A stretch of DNA of 64,000 bases from Verrucomicrobiota bacterium (GCA_023428905.1 JAEYWP010000026.1:97154-161153), one strand, 5' to 3'; shown: positions 42,367-53,900, counted from the stretch's first letter. Notes: generated from the letters alone by a model not told the origin. Program-made: numbers and translations.

Positions 42367-43293
42367 ATGGCTTATCGTTTTTCCGGACACGAAACTTTTC
42401 CATTTCGCTACCCTTGGTTGCCCAAAGCATGCATGGGGATCCGCAATTCGCCGACTGTGTTTGCCGACGAAGATGCGGCAATGGTCGAGTTCGGTATCGG
42501 CAAGAACATGGTTCGTGCAATGCGCTTTTGGGTCGAGGCCACCGGACTCGCCACCGCGGCGGAAAAATCCGGTCTGAAGCTCACTCCGCTAGGAAAACTC
42601 TTCTTCGGTGCCGAAGGCCTCGATCCCTACCTCGAGGACATCCAAACGCTCTGGGTGCTGCACTGGAACATTTCGACGAGCGTAGACGCTCCACTCTTCG
42701 CCTGGGACTTCCTTCTCAACCGATGGCAGGAAACGGAGATCACTGCGGGGCCCGTCCTCAAAGTTTTTGAGCAGGAATCCCCGCGACATACCACAAAGCC
42801 GCTATCACCGGTGACTCTCAGCCAACACTTCGATGTGTTTGTGCACACTTACCTGCCGACGCGCGGACAAAAAGGAGATTTGGCAGACGACAATTTGGAT
42901 TGCCCGCTAACGGAGTTGGAACTCTTGACGGTCGTGGGTCAGCGCGAAACCGGAGGCAAGCATCGAGAAAATGTGTATGCGTTTCGCCGCGAAGAGAAGC
43001 CTAGCATCAGCAACGCGCTTTTCGCTTGGGCGCTTCTAGACTTTTGGGCGAAGCGGGCCGCAAATTCGGCCACGCTTTCCGCGCAGGCAATCGCCTACGG
43101 TCACGGCTCACCGGGCCAAATTTTTAAACTACCGGAACAGGACGTGATGAACCGTCTTTCGGAGTTACCCGGGGTCACAAATAACCAGCTTAGATTCCAA
43201 GACAGCGCCGGACTGCCTCAGGTCACACGCACCGGAGACGTCGACGCAATGGCCATCCTCAGCTCTGCATTCCATACTCCAGCCGATGTCTGA
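42367..43293 (+). CDS. sspB: SspB-like DUF4007 protein (phosphorothioation component)
   Basis: 308 residues. The N-terminus YRFSGHETFPFRYPWLPKAC, followed by VEFGIGKNMVRAMRFWVEAT, is the DUF4007 signature. LEDIQTLWVLHWNISTSVDA is also conserved. In described SspABCD systems SspB is the DNA-nicking subunit needed to place single-stranded phosphorothioates; this family link is from memory of those systems. First gene of an overlapping series sspB-C-D-F-G-H; its stop lies 8 bases inside sspC. It contains a winged-helix-like region near the N-terminus, but I see no classical nuclease motif. Confidence 0.75.
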   Translation: MAYRFSGHETFPFRYPWLPKACMGIRNSPTVFADEDAAMVEFGIGKNMVRAMRFWVEATGLATAAEKSGLKLTPLGKLFFGAEGLDPYLEDIQTLWVLHWNISTSVDAPLFAWDFLLNRWQETEITAGPVLKVFEQESPRHTTKPLSPVTLSQHFDVFVHTYLPTRGQKGDLADDNLDCPLTELELLTVVGQRETGGKHRENVYAFRREEKPSISNALFAWALLDFWAKRAANSATLSAQAIAYGHGSPGQIFKLPEQDVMNRLSELPGVTNNQLRFQDSAGLPQVTRTGDVDAMAILSSAFHTPADV

Positions 43294-46200
43294 CAAGCGG
43301 ATCAGTTCCATTTTCGACATCACACCTCGGTATTTGCGTTCGACCAATCTCGAGCGTGACTTCCGAGACCCGCGGGCTCTGGAGAATTACATCCTTACTC
43401 CCCACGGTCGGCAGTGCCTATCCCGTCTTTCTAAAGGACTTCGCGCGGGTGGCACCGAGCGTGCCTGGCGCATCACCGGCAACTACGGTTCGGGCAAATC
43501 GAGCTTCGCGCTCATGCTTGCGCACTGGTTCTCTGGAAATGCTCGGCACTTGAAGGGCGAGCTAGGCCTCTCCGTCAGCTACGACTCGTTCCACCTAGCC
43601 GAAAAACCAAAATTCCTGCCGGTGCTAGTCACGGGCTCTCGGGAGCCTATGGGTCGCGCGATTCTCCGCGCCATGGTGCAGGTGATGGACGAGCAGTATT
43701 CTCGCGGCGGACGCTCAGCACTCGTGGCCGACATGGCCAGCGCCGTCGACAATGGAGGCGCCGTCGCTGACGCCGATACGGTTCGTTGGCTCCAGCGTAG
43801 CACAGCAAAACTGGTTAAAGACGGCAAAGCCGCCGGCGTTCTCCTTCTTTTAGACGAGTTAGGGAAATTTTTGGAGTTCTCCGCATTTCACCCTCAGCAG
43901 CAAGACATTTACCTCCTGCAGAAAATCGCGGAGGCCTCTGGTGATTCAAACGAGCACCCGCTTTTCGTGGTCGGGCTCCTCCATCAGGGCTTCAACGAAT
44001 ATGCGGATAACCTCGGGCCCGCCGTTCAGCGCGAATGGGAGAAGATCGCAGGCCGCTTCGAGGAGATAATATTTGATCAGCCATTGCTTCAGACAGCGGA
44101 ACTTGCCGCCGCTGCCCTGCGTGTCCGAGAGAAACATCTGCCCAATGCGTCTCGGCAGGAACTCGCGCTTGCGGCAGAGGCAGTGCACGAACTCGGGTGG
44201 CTGGGATCGGGCAAAGCATCGTTGTCACGCGACCTTGCGATTCGACTTTTCCCTCTTCACCCGAGCGTCCTCCCGGTTCTCATTCGAACCTTCACACGAT
44301 TCGGTCAGAATGAGCGTTCGCTCTTTAGCTACCTGCTCTCCAACGAACCGTTCGGCCTTCAGGACTTTTCACGACGTCCGCTGGCCGCAGGAAATATTTA
44401 TCGGCTACACGATTTTTTCGATTACGTCCGCGCAAATTTCGGGCACCGCCTAGTCTCCCAGAGCTACCGGAGCCACTGGGCGCAGATCGAATCGATGGTC
44501 GAAAGTTTCGCCACAGCGGACGAAAATGAACTCAAGATTGTGAAAACAGTCGGCATGCTGAATCTGCTCGATCAACCCGATCTATTGCCGACAGATCGGG
44601 CTCTTGAGGTTGCTCTTACCGGTATCGGTGGCATCGATCTGGAGAAACTCCGGGCTGGGATCGAGAATTTGCATCGCAACCGCAGCGTTCTTTTCAAGCG
44701 CGGCGTTTCCAAATCCTATTGCCTTTGGTCGCACACCAGTGTCGACCTCCAAGCCGCCTATGACCTAGCTACAAAAGAAATCGGCAAAGTGGGTCTCGTA
44801 GGTCGTGCGCTTCGAGGGATGCTCGCTAGCCAGCCGATTGTCGCGCGCCGACATTATATTCAGACCGGCAATCTACGCTATTTCGCAGTGAAATACGCTG
44901 CGGTCGAAGAAATTGAGAAGCTCTGCACAGAAGATTCTGATGCCGACGGCCTCATCATCGTTGCGCTCTGTGAAACCCAAGATGAGTGCGCCCGTGCCGT
45001 AGAGATCGCGCAGCGTCCACAAATCGCGGCGCGTCGCGATTTCCTACTGGCCACGCCAACTGATCCACTTTCGAACCATGCCGGTCTAGTTGCCGAGGCC
45101 ATGCGATGGGAGTGGGTCGCACTGAATACCCCGGAGCTGAACGGAGACCGTTTTGCGCGCGAAGAAGTCACTCGTCAAAAGCTTGCAGCGTCCGCACGGC
45201 TTGAACGCCGAGTGCAAGACCTCCTCGGCTTGCGCTCCCTGAGCGGTGCACTCGCATTGCGGTGGTTCCGTTTGGGCGCGGCTTATCCTATTTCTACCCC
45301 GCGCGAACTGCTTTTCCGGTTGTCGCGCATCTGCGATGAGCTCTACCCGAACGCTCCGCACATTTCGAATGAGCTCGTCAATCGCCGTGTTCTTAGCTCC
45401 GCCGCGGCGGCAGCTCGTATGCGGCTAATCGAGCGGATTTTCAGCGACGCCGAGAATGAACTCCTCGGTATGGACGCGGACAAAAAGCCACCGGAACGAT
45501 CCATCTATCTTTCAATCCTTCTGCGTGGGCAGATTCATCGCCAAGATCACGGCCGTTGGCGCCTAGCTGAGCCTCCACCGGCTGATCCCTGCCGCATTCG
45601 ACCGCTTTTCGGATTCATTCGTTCACATTTAGCAGAAAAAGGCGACACTAGGACCCGCATAAGCGACCTCTTTTCCTTGCTGGAGAAGCCACCTTACGGT
45701 GTTCGCGCTGGCTTAGCACCACTACTGCTCGCTCTGTATGTTGCGATTCATCCCAACGAGGTCGCGATCTATGAGGACAACACTTTTTTGGCAAAGGTTG
45801 GTGGTGAAGAGTTCTTGCGGATCGCAAAGGTGCCGGAGTCTTTCGAGATTCAGCTCTGCGGCCTCAAGGGTCTACGCGCAGATGTGTTTGAAGCACTCAT
45901 TCAGGTGCTCGACCTTGGCACACGGGAGTCAAAGCACGTCCTCAACATCGTCCGTCCGCTTTGCCTCTTTCTGGCGCGACTTCCCGACTGGTCGCGAAAA
46001 ACCGACAAAGTTTCTGCGACGGCTCGAGCAGTGCGCGACGTGATTCTTGCAGCAAAGGATCCAAACCGAGTTCTTTTTACAGACCTGCCGGTCGCGTGTG
46101 GCCTCAAACCGTTTGCCGTCGATGGCGCGTCCCAACTTGCAAGCGCCAGGGAATATTCCGGGCGTCTGCGCAAAGCCCTCGACGAACTTGAAGGTTCCTA

Positions 46201-46729
46201 TGGCCTGCTCCAGCGCCGAATGCGCGAGTCGCTTCAGCGAAACTTTGGCGTCACTGGATCACTCGCCCAAATCCGTGAACGCTTGGCACTCCGCGTTGAA
46301 CCTCTCGTGGTCCTTATGATCGAGCCGCGTCTCAAGTCTATTTGCCTTCGCTTCGCGGACCGCAACATGACCGACGATGCTTGGCTAGAATCGCTCGGCA
46401 GCTTGGTCGTCCAGATACCGCCGGCCCGCTGGCGCGACATCGATGAAGAGAGTTTCGACCAAGAAATGGTAACCCTGGGGACGAAGTTCTCCAACCTAGA
46501 GAGTATTCATTTTGCGAAGCATAAAAAGGCTGATTGGTCGCAAGCCTTCCGCCTCGCTCTCACCCGCGACGACGGGGACGAAGCCCAAGAAGTCGTCTAT
46601 GTGGACAAGGGGGAAGTGCAGCGCGTCGACGAACTCGCCGCTGAGTTTCAAGCGATCTTCTCCAAAAATCGTCGGCTCAGCATGGCCGCGCTCTCCAAAG
46701 TCGTATGGCAGCAACTCGGCAAAAAGTAA
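43286..46729 (+). CDS. sspC: SspC-like large P-loop ATPase of the phosphorothioation module
   Basis: 1147 residues. Walker A GNYGSGKSS (residues 65-73) and Walker B VLLLLDELGKF (D190, E191) define an N-terminal ATPase of the same broad class as BREX BrxC/PglY. Then comes a long helical region without recognised domains, with DIEKLRAGIENLHRNRSVLF-like and LFGFIRSHLAEKGDTRTRIS segments. In Ssp systems SspC provides ATPase activity for modification. Size and fold also resemble BrxC, but neither PglZ nor BrxL is present here. Ends 25 bases inside sspD. Confidence 0.75.
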   Translation: MSDKRISSIFDITPRYLRSTNLERDFRDPRALENYILTPHGRQCLSRLSKGLRAGGTERAWRITGNYGSGKSSFALMLAHWFSGNARHLKGELGLSVSYDSFHLAEKPKFLPVLVTGSREPMGRAILRAMVQVMDEQYSRGGRSALVADMASAVDNGGAVADADTVRWLQRSTAKLVKDGKAAGVLLLLDELGKFLEFSAFHPQQQDIYLLQKIAEASGDSNEHPLFVVGLLHQGFNEYADNLGPAVQREWEKIAGRFEEIIFDQPLLQTAELAAAALRVREKHLPNASRQELALAAEAVHELGWLGSGKASLSRDLAIRLFPLHPSVLPVLIRTFTRFGQNERSLFSYLLSNEPFGLQDFSRRPLAAGNIYRLHDFFDYVRANFGHRLVSQSYRSHWAQIESMVESFATADENELKIVKTVGMLNLLDQPDLLPTDRALEVALTGIGGIDLEKLRAGIENLHRNRSVLFKRGVSKSYCLWSHTSVDLQAAYDLATKEIGKVGLVGRALRGMLASQPIVARRHYIQTGNLRYFAVKYAAVEEIEKLCTEDSDADGLIIVALCETQDECARAVEIAQRPQIAARRDFLLATPTDPLSNHAGLVAEAMRWEWVALNTPELNGDRFAREEVTRQKLAASARLERRVQDLLGLRSLSGALALRWFRLGAAYPISTPRELLFRLSRICDELYPNAPHISNELVNRRVLSSAAAAARMRLIERIFSDAENELLGMDADKKPPERSIYLSILLRGQIHRQDHGRWRLAEPPPADPCRIRPLFGFIRSHLAEKGDTRTRISDLFSLLEKPPYGVRAGLAPLLLALYVAIHPNEVAIYEDNTFLAKVGGEEFLRIAKVPESFEIQLCGLKGLRADVFEALIQVLDLGTRESKHVLNIVRPLCLFLARLPDWSRKTDKVSATARAVRDVILAAKDPNRVLFTDLPVACGLKPFAVDGASQLASAREYSGRLRKALDELEGSYGLLQRRMRESLQRNFGVTGSLAQIRERLALRVEPLVVLMIEPRLKSICLRFADRNMTDDAWLESLGSLVVQIPPARWRDIDEESFDQEMVTLGTKFSNLESIHFAKHKKADWSQAFRLALTRDDGDEAQEVVYVDKGEVQRVDELAAEFQAIFSKNRRLSMAALSKVVWQQLGKK

Positions 46730-47544
46730 CCACTCCAGATAAACCGGTGCGTCACGTGCTGAGCCTCTCTGGGGGCAAGGACAGCGCAGCGCTGGCCATC
46801 TACATGCGCGACCGGGTGCCAAACATGGAGTATATATTCCACGACGCCGGTAAGGAGCTTGATGAAACCATCGCTTACATCTCCCGGCTGGAAGCAGTTC
46901 TCGGCAAACCGATTCACCGAACCACCCCGCCAAATAGTTTTGATCATTGGTATAAGGTTTACGGAGAGATCGTGCCCTCGAATCATCGTCGCTGGTGCAC
47001 ACGCATGCTCAAGCTGAAGCCCTTCGAGGACTGGATCGGGGATGATGATGTCATCAACTATGTCGGTATCCGTGCTGACGAAGATCGAATCGGCTACATC
47101 AGCACGAAACCGAACATTAAGGCGCTCTTTCCGTTTCGTGAGGATGGCCTCGTATACGCGGACATTGTTCGCATCCTTGAACAGTCGGGGCTAGGCCTGC
47201 CGACGTATACCAACTGGGGACGCACACGTTCGGGGTGCTATTTCTGTTTTTATCAACAAAAAATCGAGTGGGTTCGACTCAAGGAGCACCGCCCCGACCT
47301 TTATGAGCAGGCGAAAGCCTACGAAAAGCCCAACAAGGTTAACGGAAACATCTTTTATTGGAATTCGGACGAATCGCTTGCTGATATCGAGAAGCCGGAG
47401 CGGATGAAGGCAATCGTAGAGAATTGGGAGAAGAGCCAAGCCCGCAAGCGCGCGAGTCAAAAGGACAAAGGCCTTATGGCTGTGCTGGCAGATTTCGATA
47501 CAGGCGAGGGCACGCGGGAAGGGTGTAACATCTGTTCGCTCTAG
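46705..47544 (+). CDS. sspD: SspD-like PAPS-reductase-fold sulfur transfer enzyme (DndC-type)
   Basis: 279 residues. The PP-loop SGGKDS (residues 22-27) binds ATP for substrate adenylation. Cysteines at C98 (RRWCTRM), C178 and C181 (SGCYFCF), plus C274 and C277 (CNIC at the C-terminus), can supply the Fe-S cluster seen in DndC/SspD. DndC-type proteins transfer sulfur from the cysteine desulfurase to the DNA backbone. Related BREX type 4 BrxP is an alternative name, but the neighbours favour Ssp. The start overlaps sspC, and the next gene follows after 8 bases. Confidence 0.85.
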   Translation: MAATRQKVTTPDKPVRHVLSLSGGKDSAALAIYMRDRVPNMEYIFHDAGKELDETIAYISRLEAVLGKPIHRTTPPNSFDHWYKVYGEIVPSNHRRWCTRMLKLKPFEDWIGDDDVINYVGIRADEDRIGYISTKPNIKALFPFREDGLVYADIVRILEQSGLGLPTYTNWGRTRSGCYFCFYQQKIEWVRLKEHRPDLYEQAKAYEKPNKVNGNIFYWNSDESLADIEKPERMKAIVENWEKSQARKRASQKDKGLMAVLADFDTGEGTREGCNICSL

Positions 47545-47552
47545 GTCCCGTC

Positions 47553-49394
47553 ATGACGGCCAAAGATTGGATCAAGTTTGTCCGCGAATACGGGCCGATT
47601 CCCAGCAAGGACAACCTTTTCGATGAGAATTTGCGCCGACGCGCAAAACGCCTCGGCATTGCCCAGATTGAGTTCAAGCATCCATCGGAGGACACAGTCC
47701 TCTCGTGCTACGCCGGCGAGCGTCCTCCCTCGGTAATTCTCACCGGAACAGCAGGAGACGGTAAGACGTTCCTTTGTTCACAGGTGTGGAAAAAACTCGG
47801 TGGAGATGACGCTCAATGGAACGGCAAAGCGACGCATTTCGAGCTGAACGTTCCGTTCAACGGTTCGTCACTTCGTTTGCACATTATTCGTGACCTGAGC
47901 GCGTGGGTTCCAGAACAGGGCGCTTCTTGGCCGGACGACAAGCGTGATCTACTGCTTCGCTTCGCGCGATCGTGTCTCGGCAAAAATAAGGATGAGATAT
48001 TCCTGATTGCGGGCAACGATGGGCAACTCGGCGAAACGTTTCGCCGCGTTGACGATCCCGACGTTAGCCTTGCGTGGTCTCAGATCGAGGACCTCCTCGT
48101 AGCCGGTGAGGAAAAAACAACCGGGCTCGATCTAAGACTCTTTAATCTCAGTCGGGGCAGTTCCGTTACTTTGCTGAACCTCGCATTGGACGCATTTCTC
48201 ACCCATGCAGGTTGGAAGCTTTGCGCCGCGGAAGCCTCTCTCCCCGACGGGCTCTTCGGCGATCAATGTCCGATTCGTCGCAACTTCGAAATTCTCGGAG
48301 CGCCGCTTACCCGAGAGCGCCTATCGAATCTCCTCGAACTCTGCGACCACAACGGTCTTCACGTTCCGATCCGTCAGCTTTTAATTCTGCTGACAAACGC
48401 GATCCTCGGTCATCCCGACGCTCGAGACGGACTAATGCTTGCTGGCGATGTCCCGGAAATCATCGCAGCAGGCACGCGACACAAGGCGAGCATCTACAAC
48501 AATCTGTTCGGAGGAAATCTTCCTCCGGGCCGTCGTTATGGTTCGGCGATTTTCGACTATTTCGAGCGGTTTCAAATCGGCACCGAAACCTCTAATCGCT
48601 ATGACAATATTTTGATATTCGGAGAATCTCACGAAGGCCTCGAACGCGAGTTCCACCAATACATCGCGAACGATCCGTTTTATGGCGCTGATCACGCCTA
48701 CCTTGCCGCAAAGAGAGAATACGTGGAAGGGGCCGATGAGAACAATGAATCTGCCCAGACGTTTCTCGATCTCTTGGTGAGTCAGCGCAGAGCGCTTTTT
48801 TTCAAGATTTCATCATCACTTTCTCCCGACCTGAATCCTTGGGACTTAACCGTCTTCCACTATGGCGGGGAATACCTTTCGGCCGTGTTGCCAGCCCTTC
48901 GGTCAAACGCCGCTGTCCGACGCACGATCTTAGCGCGGCTGGTGCGTGGCACCAATCGCATCTTCACCGGGATGCTGGTGGGTAACGATCGCGACCTGCT
49001 TCTCGCTTCGAGCGCGAGCCTGTCTCAAGCGCGAGTATGCCGGTTCCTCGACGACCGCGTGTCTGTCGCTGCTCGTCGCGGGGAGCGCGTAGAAATTGTT
49101 TTGGAGGGAAGGCATCCTGCCCTCCGCGTGGACCTGGGTGATAATCTGGGGTGTTCGCTTCCGCTAACGCTCACTCGTTACGAATACGTTAGTCGCGTCG
49201 CGGAAGGTGCGATGCCGAGCAGTTTCTCGAAGGAGTGTTTCGAGGACGTAATGGCGTTCAAGAGCCGTTTAATGCGTGAGGTTTCAAAGCGCCCAGGCAC
49301 CGAGTCGTCTCCCGGCGAACTGATCTTTCGCGTCTTGAGTGTCGACGCAGGCGGCAGCGCGACCGAAGAACCTATTGGAGTTACCCTCACATGA
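47553..49394 (+). CDS. sspF: SspF/DptF-like restriction ATPase
   Basis: 613 residues. Walker A GTAGDGKT (residues 65-72) with a preceding VILT strand, then a DLSAWVPEQGASWPDDKRDL segment and HLFL-type IFLIAGNDGQLGETFRR sensor-like strand (about 147-163). The AGDGKT form of the P loop is characteristic of DptF in phosphorothioate-dependent restriction. It probably drives the restriction complex with the next two genes. Stop and next start overlap (ATGA). Confidence 0.75.
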   Translation: MTAKDWIKFVREYGPIPSKDNLFDENLRRRAKRLGIAQIEFKHPSEDTVLSCYAGERPPSVILTGTAGDGKTFLCSQVWKKLGGDDAQWNGKATHFELNVPFNGSSLRLHIIRDLSAWVPEQGASWPDDKRDLLLRFARSCLGKNKDEIFLIAGNDGQLGETFRRVDDPDVSLAWSQIEDLLVAGEEKTTGLDLRLFNLSRGSSVTLLNLALDAFLTHAGWKLCAAEASLPDGLFGDQCPIRRNFEILGAPLTRERLSNLLELCDHNGLHVPIRQLLILLTNAILGHPDARDGLMLAGDVPEIIAAGTRHKASIYNNLFGGNLPPGRRYGSAIFDYFERFQIGTETSNRYDNILIFGESHEGLEREFHQYIANDPFYGADHAYLAAKREYVEGADENNESAQTFLDLLVSQRRALFFKISSSLSPDLNPWDLTVFHYGGEYLSAVLPALRSNAAVRRTILARLVRGTNRIFTGMLVGNDRDLLLASSASLSQARVCRFLDDRVSVAARRGERVEIVLEGRHPALRVDLGDNLGCSLPLTLTRYEYVSRVAEGAMPSSFSKECFEDVMAFKSRLMREVSKRPGTESSPGELIFRVLSVDAGGSATEEPIGVTLT

Positions 49395-50941
49395 CGCTTG
49401 CGGCCACCTCCCATTCGCCTGGCCCCGGCGAGATCAAGGAGGACTTTTGGGTCGAAGAGCGTTTCTGGGGGCATCGCCTTTGGGACCAACAGTCGCCCTG
49501 GCTTCTTTTCCTCGAATTTCTTAGCGTCGCTGAGCACGCACATCGTAGTGGTGATCTCTTTCAATCCGATAAGGCGCAGTATCCCTTCTCGTATCACCCC
49601 TACCTACGCCTGCATCTCAGGAACATCCTTTTTAATGGCGAACAAAAGTTAGCGGAGATCGCCGAACGAATCCCTGACAGTGGCGCCGCTTGGCGGGAAT
49701 GGCTTTCGTGGATGCGCGAGCATTCCCGTGGGCTAGATCCCGATGAGCGCGATTTTTCATACCTCGTTACGCGGTTCTCCTCGTTTCAACATTTCGCACA
49801 GCTAATTCGCGCTCTGCGTTCGTGCGCAGTCGAAAGTGATGCGAACAAGCGTTGGAGTTCCCGCTTTATCTTTCCGTTTGGACAGTCTGCCACATTTGTC
49901 GACTTGGGCGTAAACAAGGACGGCCGCGTGGAATCGTCCGAATACATTAACTTCGGTCGAACAGGTGAACTACTCTATCAGATGCTCGCGCGAAGCACGC
50001 AGGCTAGGGAGCTTTCTCGGGTATTTCCTCAACGGCTGTTCCGTGCGAATAAATGGAATGACTTAGTTCAACGACTCCAGCCCGAGTCTGCTTCAACCAA
50101 GGTGGTCAAACGCGGCACCGGCGTCTCTTCGTTTCTCCCATATGATCAGCACCCGATATTCGAACTAATTGCGGAAGATTGGTTGCGCCTCCTTAGTCGG
50201 GACCTCCCTGGCTTTGATGCGGTGCCATATTTGGTCACCACAGGTGCCTTCGGGATTTTTCTCTACCAACTCCGAACGAGCACTGCCCTGCTGGGTCGAA
50301 ACGGACTTCCTCCGATCATCTGCGAAGTGGTCGCACGCCGTAAAGCTCTCGTTCGTGAGCGTTCCGTCGAAAGCTACGAAGCAAACAACGATCTTTCGCG
50401 GGAAGCGCTTGATGCGATTCTCAACCGCGTCGAAAGGACCGACGATTGGAACTTGGCCGGCTCGGTTGCCGATGTTCTCGCGCGTCGTCGCGATCTCCTG
50501 AAGCGCGAATTTCATTGGGAGGACGATACTCAGACGGCAGACCCGGATGAGTTGTGGCGGCTATTCAAAGATAAGGTCCGGGCCCGGCACCGTCAGCATT
50601 TCGGCCAAGTGCATCGTTCGTATGGTCGCGGCATCGGACTGGTCTCGCGTCGTGGCACCAATCGACTGCGCTATGCTCCAACCGACGCGTTCCTCAAGGC
50701 ACTCCTATTCGCGAATGTTGATCGCCGGATGGAGTTTGGACAATTCCTTCAACTGATTTTTGATCGCTACGGACTCGTGTTCGGTGAAGCCCAAGCGGAG
50801 GCCGTGCTCAACTCCGAAGATTTCGACAAAAAGCAATTTGAGTCCAACTGCTTCCGACTGGAGCAGCGATTGAGCAGCTTGGGTCTTCTGCGCCGGCTTT
50901 CCGATGCCTGCGCCTACGTCGAGAACCCCTACACTCGATGA
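49391..50941 (+). CDS. sspG: SspG/DptG-position protein
   Basis: 516 residues without a recognised motif; mostly helical. Segments such as FLEFLSVAEHAHRSGDLFQS, YLRLHLRNILFNGEQKLAEI and FVDLGVNKDGRVESSEYINF are visible. No P-loop, no membrane segment, no signal peptide. Assigned by strict order and by ATGA overlaps with both the F- and H-like genes, the order used by DptFGH and SspFGH. Function within the complex is unknown. Confidence 0.65.
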   Translation: MTLAATSHSPGPGEIKEDFWVEERFWGHRLWDQQSPWLLFLEFLSVAEHAHRSGDLFQSDKAQYPFSYHPYLRLHLRNILFNGEQKLAEIAERIPDSGAAWREWLSWMREHSRGLDPDERDFSYLVTRFSSFQHFAQLIRALRSCAVESDANKRWSSRFIFPFGQSATFVDLGVNKDGRVESSEYINFGRTGELLYQMLARSTQARELSRVFPQRLFRANKWNDLVQRLQPESASTKVVKRGTGVSSFLPYDQHPIFELIAEDWLRLLSRDLPGFDAVPYLVTTGAFGIFLYQLRTSTALLGRNGLPPIICEVVARRKALVRERSVESYEANNDLSREALDAILNRVERTDDWNLAGSVADVLARRRDLLKREFHWEDDTQTADPDELWRLFKDKVRARHRQHFGQVHRSYGRGIGLVSRRGTNRLRYAPTDAFLKALLFANVDRRMEFGQFLQLIFDRYGLVFGEAQAEAVLNSEDFDKKQFESNCFRLEQRLSSLGLLRRLSDACAYVENPYTR

Positions 50942-53900
50942 CACGTTACGAACTCATCGGTCGGGTGGTCGCCCGCTTCCTTCATGTTAATCTTCCACGA
51001 GAGGAATCGGCTAGCACGGCTCGTTATCTCTTGGACCGGCTTACCGTCGAACAAACGGTAGGAGTCGCGCGCGCAGTCCTTGCTGATGCCGCCCTCTCAG
51101 CGAAAATCGAAATCAAGCTGCCGCGCCATTGGGTTGGCGATCACGGGCTCCCCGCGGAGTGCCTGACTGACGAACGAGCCACATATTTTCGCAACTCTCC
51201 CTGCGAAAAGCCGGTTCTTTTGATTGCGACTCGCGGCGACGACGAACGCGTTTCTCTCGCCGATCTTACACCAATAGATTCTATTCAAATTCGCGCGCAG
51301 TCGTCGCTTTGGATCGATGTGGCGGCACATCACCTCGCGCTTACCGATCAACAGCGTCGGTGGTGGGACGTGGCCTTGTCCGCAATTCAGGACGTATCTT
51401 CGCTCAGCCTCGACGCGTTCGCGGACTACTTGCTCAAAACCCGCGAAGAGGTGGAGGATGGCAGAATCCTTCCAGAGGCTTTGGGTATCGCGCTGCCCGC
51501 CCTCAAATGGCCTCGCCACCCGGCACTCTTCCGTGCGTTGGGCGAGAAAGCGCTTGGCCAACCAAGCAAATGGCGGTCGCTCTATGCCCACGTCGGACGG
51601 AAGCTGGCCTGTTACCTTAAGAAGAAGAATCCGAAAGATCAGACGTTATCCGCCGACGATCTGGGCGCTTCCTTTGCCAAGGTGCGCAACGACATTCCCG
51701 TGGAGCTGCACTCCAGGATCGAAGCTTTTATCGCCGCGCCGCCGAAGTGGAATCCCGAAGCGGAAGCCATTGCGCAAATCGACTGGGAGGTAATCGCGCC
51801 GCTCTTTGACGGTCTCGCGCGCGAGGCATTTAACCTCGGAAGAGAAACGCTTCGGTTCTACGACGAACGAAAGCCCGATATTCAACTGTCAGAGGGAGAG
51901 ACAGAATATCTGAACGGTCTCGCAACCCGCGGCCGCAGCACCCAACCACTCGACGACGACTTTGAGTTCTACAACCGCCGACGCAACGAACTCAAAGAAC
52001 ATCCACCGCTCAAGTCGCGTTGGGACCGCTTCATTTTTGGTAGCCCTGTCGAAACCAACGATTTTCTGCTGGGCTTGGGTCTTTGTCTAGAATCGCTGTT
52101 TGATCAGAATATTCTGGGAGTTAAGCGTCAGCTGGTAATCTCGACCGAGCGCAAGGCGAAGAAGGATTTGCGAAACTTGAACGTATCGGCGGGGCGCTAT
52201 TTCGCGTTCCGCTATCGCGGCATTAAGGAGCTTTTCCCGGCGGGCACCTTTGATGTGGGAGCGCTGTTCGACTTCGAGTCACTGCTTGCTGATTGGGCAA
52301 AAGAGCCACGTTACAAAGCGAACACGTCGACAGCGCGGAAGGCGGTCGAGATCAAGTTTTACGTTTCGTTGGAAATCGATGGCGACGAAGCTGCGCATCG
52401 CCAACTCATCTGGCGCTTTGAACCCGAATCGATCGCCAGCGAGCTGCATGCTGATTGGACCGACCGACTCGCTGATCATCCCTTCCTAGAGGGCACCGTC
52501 GAACGTCAGGCTGTGGCGTCGAAGGGCGGCATCCAAGTCCTCGATCTCCGCAATGTGAAGAGCCTTGGCGCACGGCCGGGACAAAATCGCGGTTCGCTTC
52601 TTCCCGGCTACCGCAAGGAGCGCGACCTCCAACTTCAATGGTCTGCGAACCTTCGCATCGCTCGCGACGGAAATTTTGTGAACGCCGAAGTAGCCGAACG
52701 TCTGCAAAAGAAGTTCGACGCATTTGCGAACGCATACACTTCGGCAACCGCCGGCTTCCCGAAAGTTGGCTCCACGTGCCCCGAAATTGCGGTGCAGTTT
52801 ACCGCTTTCGCAGACCTGTTGGACTTCGTGTGTCGACACGCGAAGGGCGATAGGAACCGCGACCTCCTTCTTCGGCCGCTTCTCCGTATTGGTGTCATTC
52901 CCGTCCTCGGTGGTCCACCCGCCGCCATCGTTGCTCCGTGGCATCCGCTACGGATGCAAGCGATCGCAATAAAGGCGCAGCGCCTGGCATCTCTGGTCGA
53001 ACACCTACTCACGGCGGAGAACGTCTTATTTGGTGATGCGAAGCTCTTCTTCAAAGAGCTTCGTGACGAGCAGCAACACCCACACTATCCCGAGATAATG
53101 GTCGGTTGGCGCGACCGAAAGCCAGAGCTTCTCGGCCTCTCGGATTCGCTCCTAGACTATTCTCTCCACGAGCTGCCCATCGCAGACGATACCAACGGTT
53201 CCGACACCAACGAGAACCCGCTCGAATCCGCCGGACAGATCGTAGACATGATTCGCCGGTATCTAGCACTGTTTCCACACGAACGATCCAACTTGGCGAC
53301 CGTGCTCTACAACTGTGATTCGGCGAGCCTCCCACAAGCGGTAGTCGCGAAAATTGGCGAGCTTCACGACGATGAAGACGAGGTGCGTTGCGAAGTCATC
53401 CTTCGTCACCGTGACCGCAGACGCCTCCACGCGCTCTACGAGCGAATTACAGAACTCGCTGAAGGCGACGCAGACGCCTTTGTGGCAAGTGAGGCCAGCC
53501 AGGATTTCATGGCTCGCCTCAGGATCGGCATCATGGCGGATCAAGCGCCAGTCCCAGATCCCCAGGATGGCCCGAAGACTGATCTCGTCTTTCTCCAAGA
53601 CGTCATTTCCCGCCATTCCCACCTTGAGTGGTATCGCGAGAACGCCGCGCCTTATCCAGTGGCCGATCTCATTCCGTCCCGTTGGTCGAGACGGCGCCCA
53701 TCGCCTCTCGACGAAGAGAAGTCCATCGTCTACCTTTGTTGCCCGGTCCAATCCGCGGAAGGCTGGGCGTATCTCACCGCCGTCACCACGTTCTTCAAGG
53801 GTGACTGGGACGAGGACAGCACCCGCCGCTACCTGCCCGCGCGACAACTCGATTTCAACGACCCAGAAACGGCCGACATTTTCCTCGAAAGCCACAATCT

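Noticed and set aside
42367..47544. BREX type 4-like system (BrxC-like ATPase plus PAPS-reductase-like BrxP)
   Set aside because: No PglZ, BrxL or BrxA/B is present; DUF4007 and the F/G/H genes fit Ssp better. BrxC similarity of the ATPase is noted but is a shared fold.
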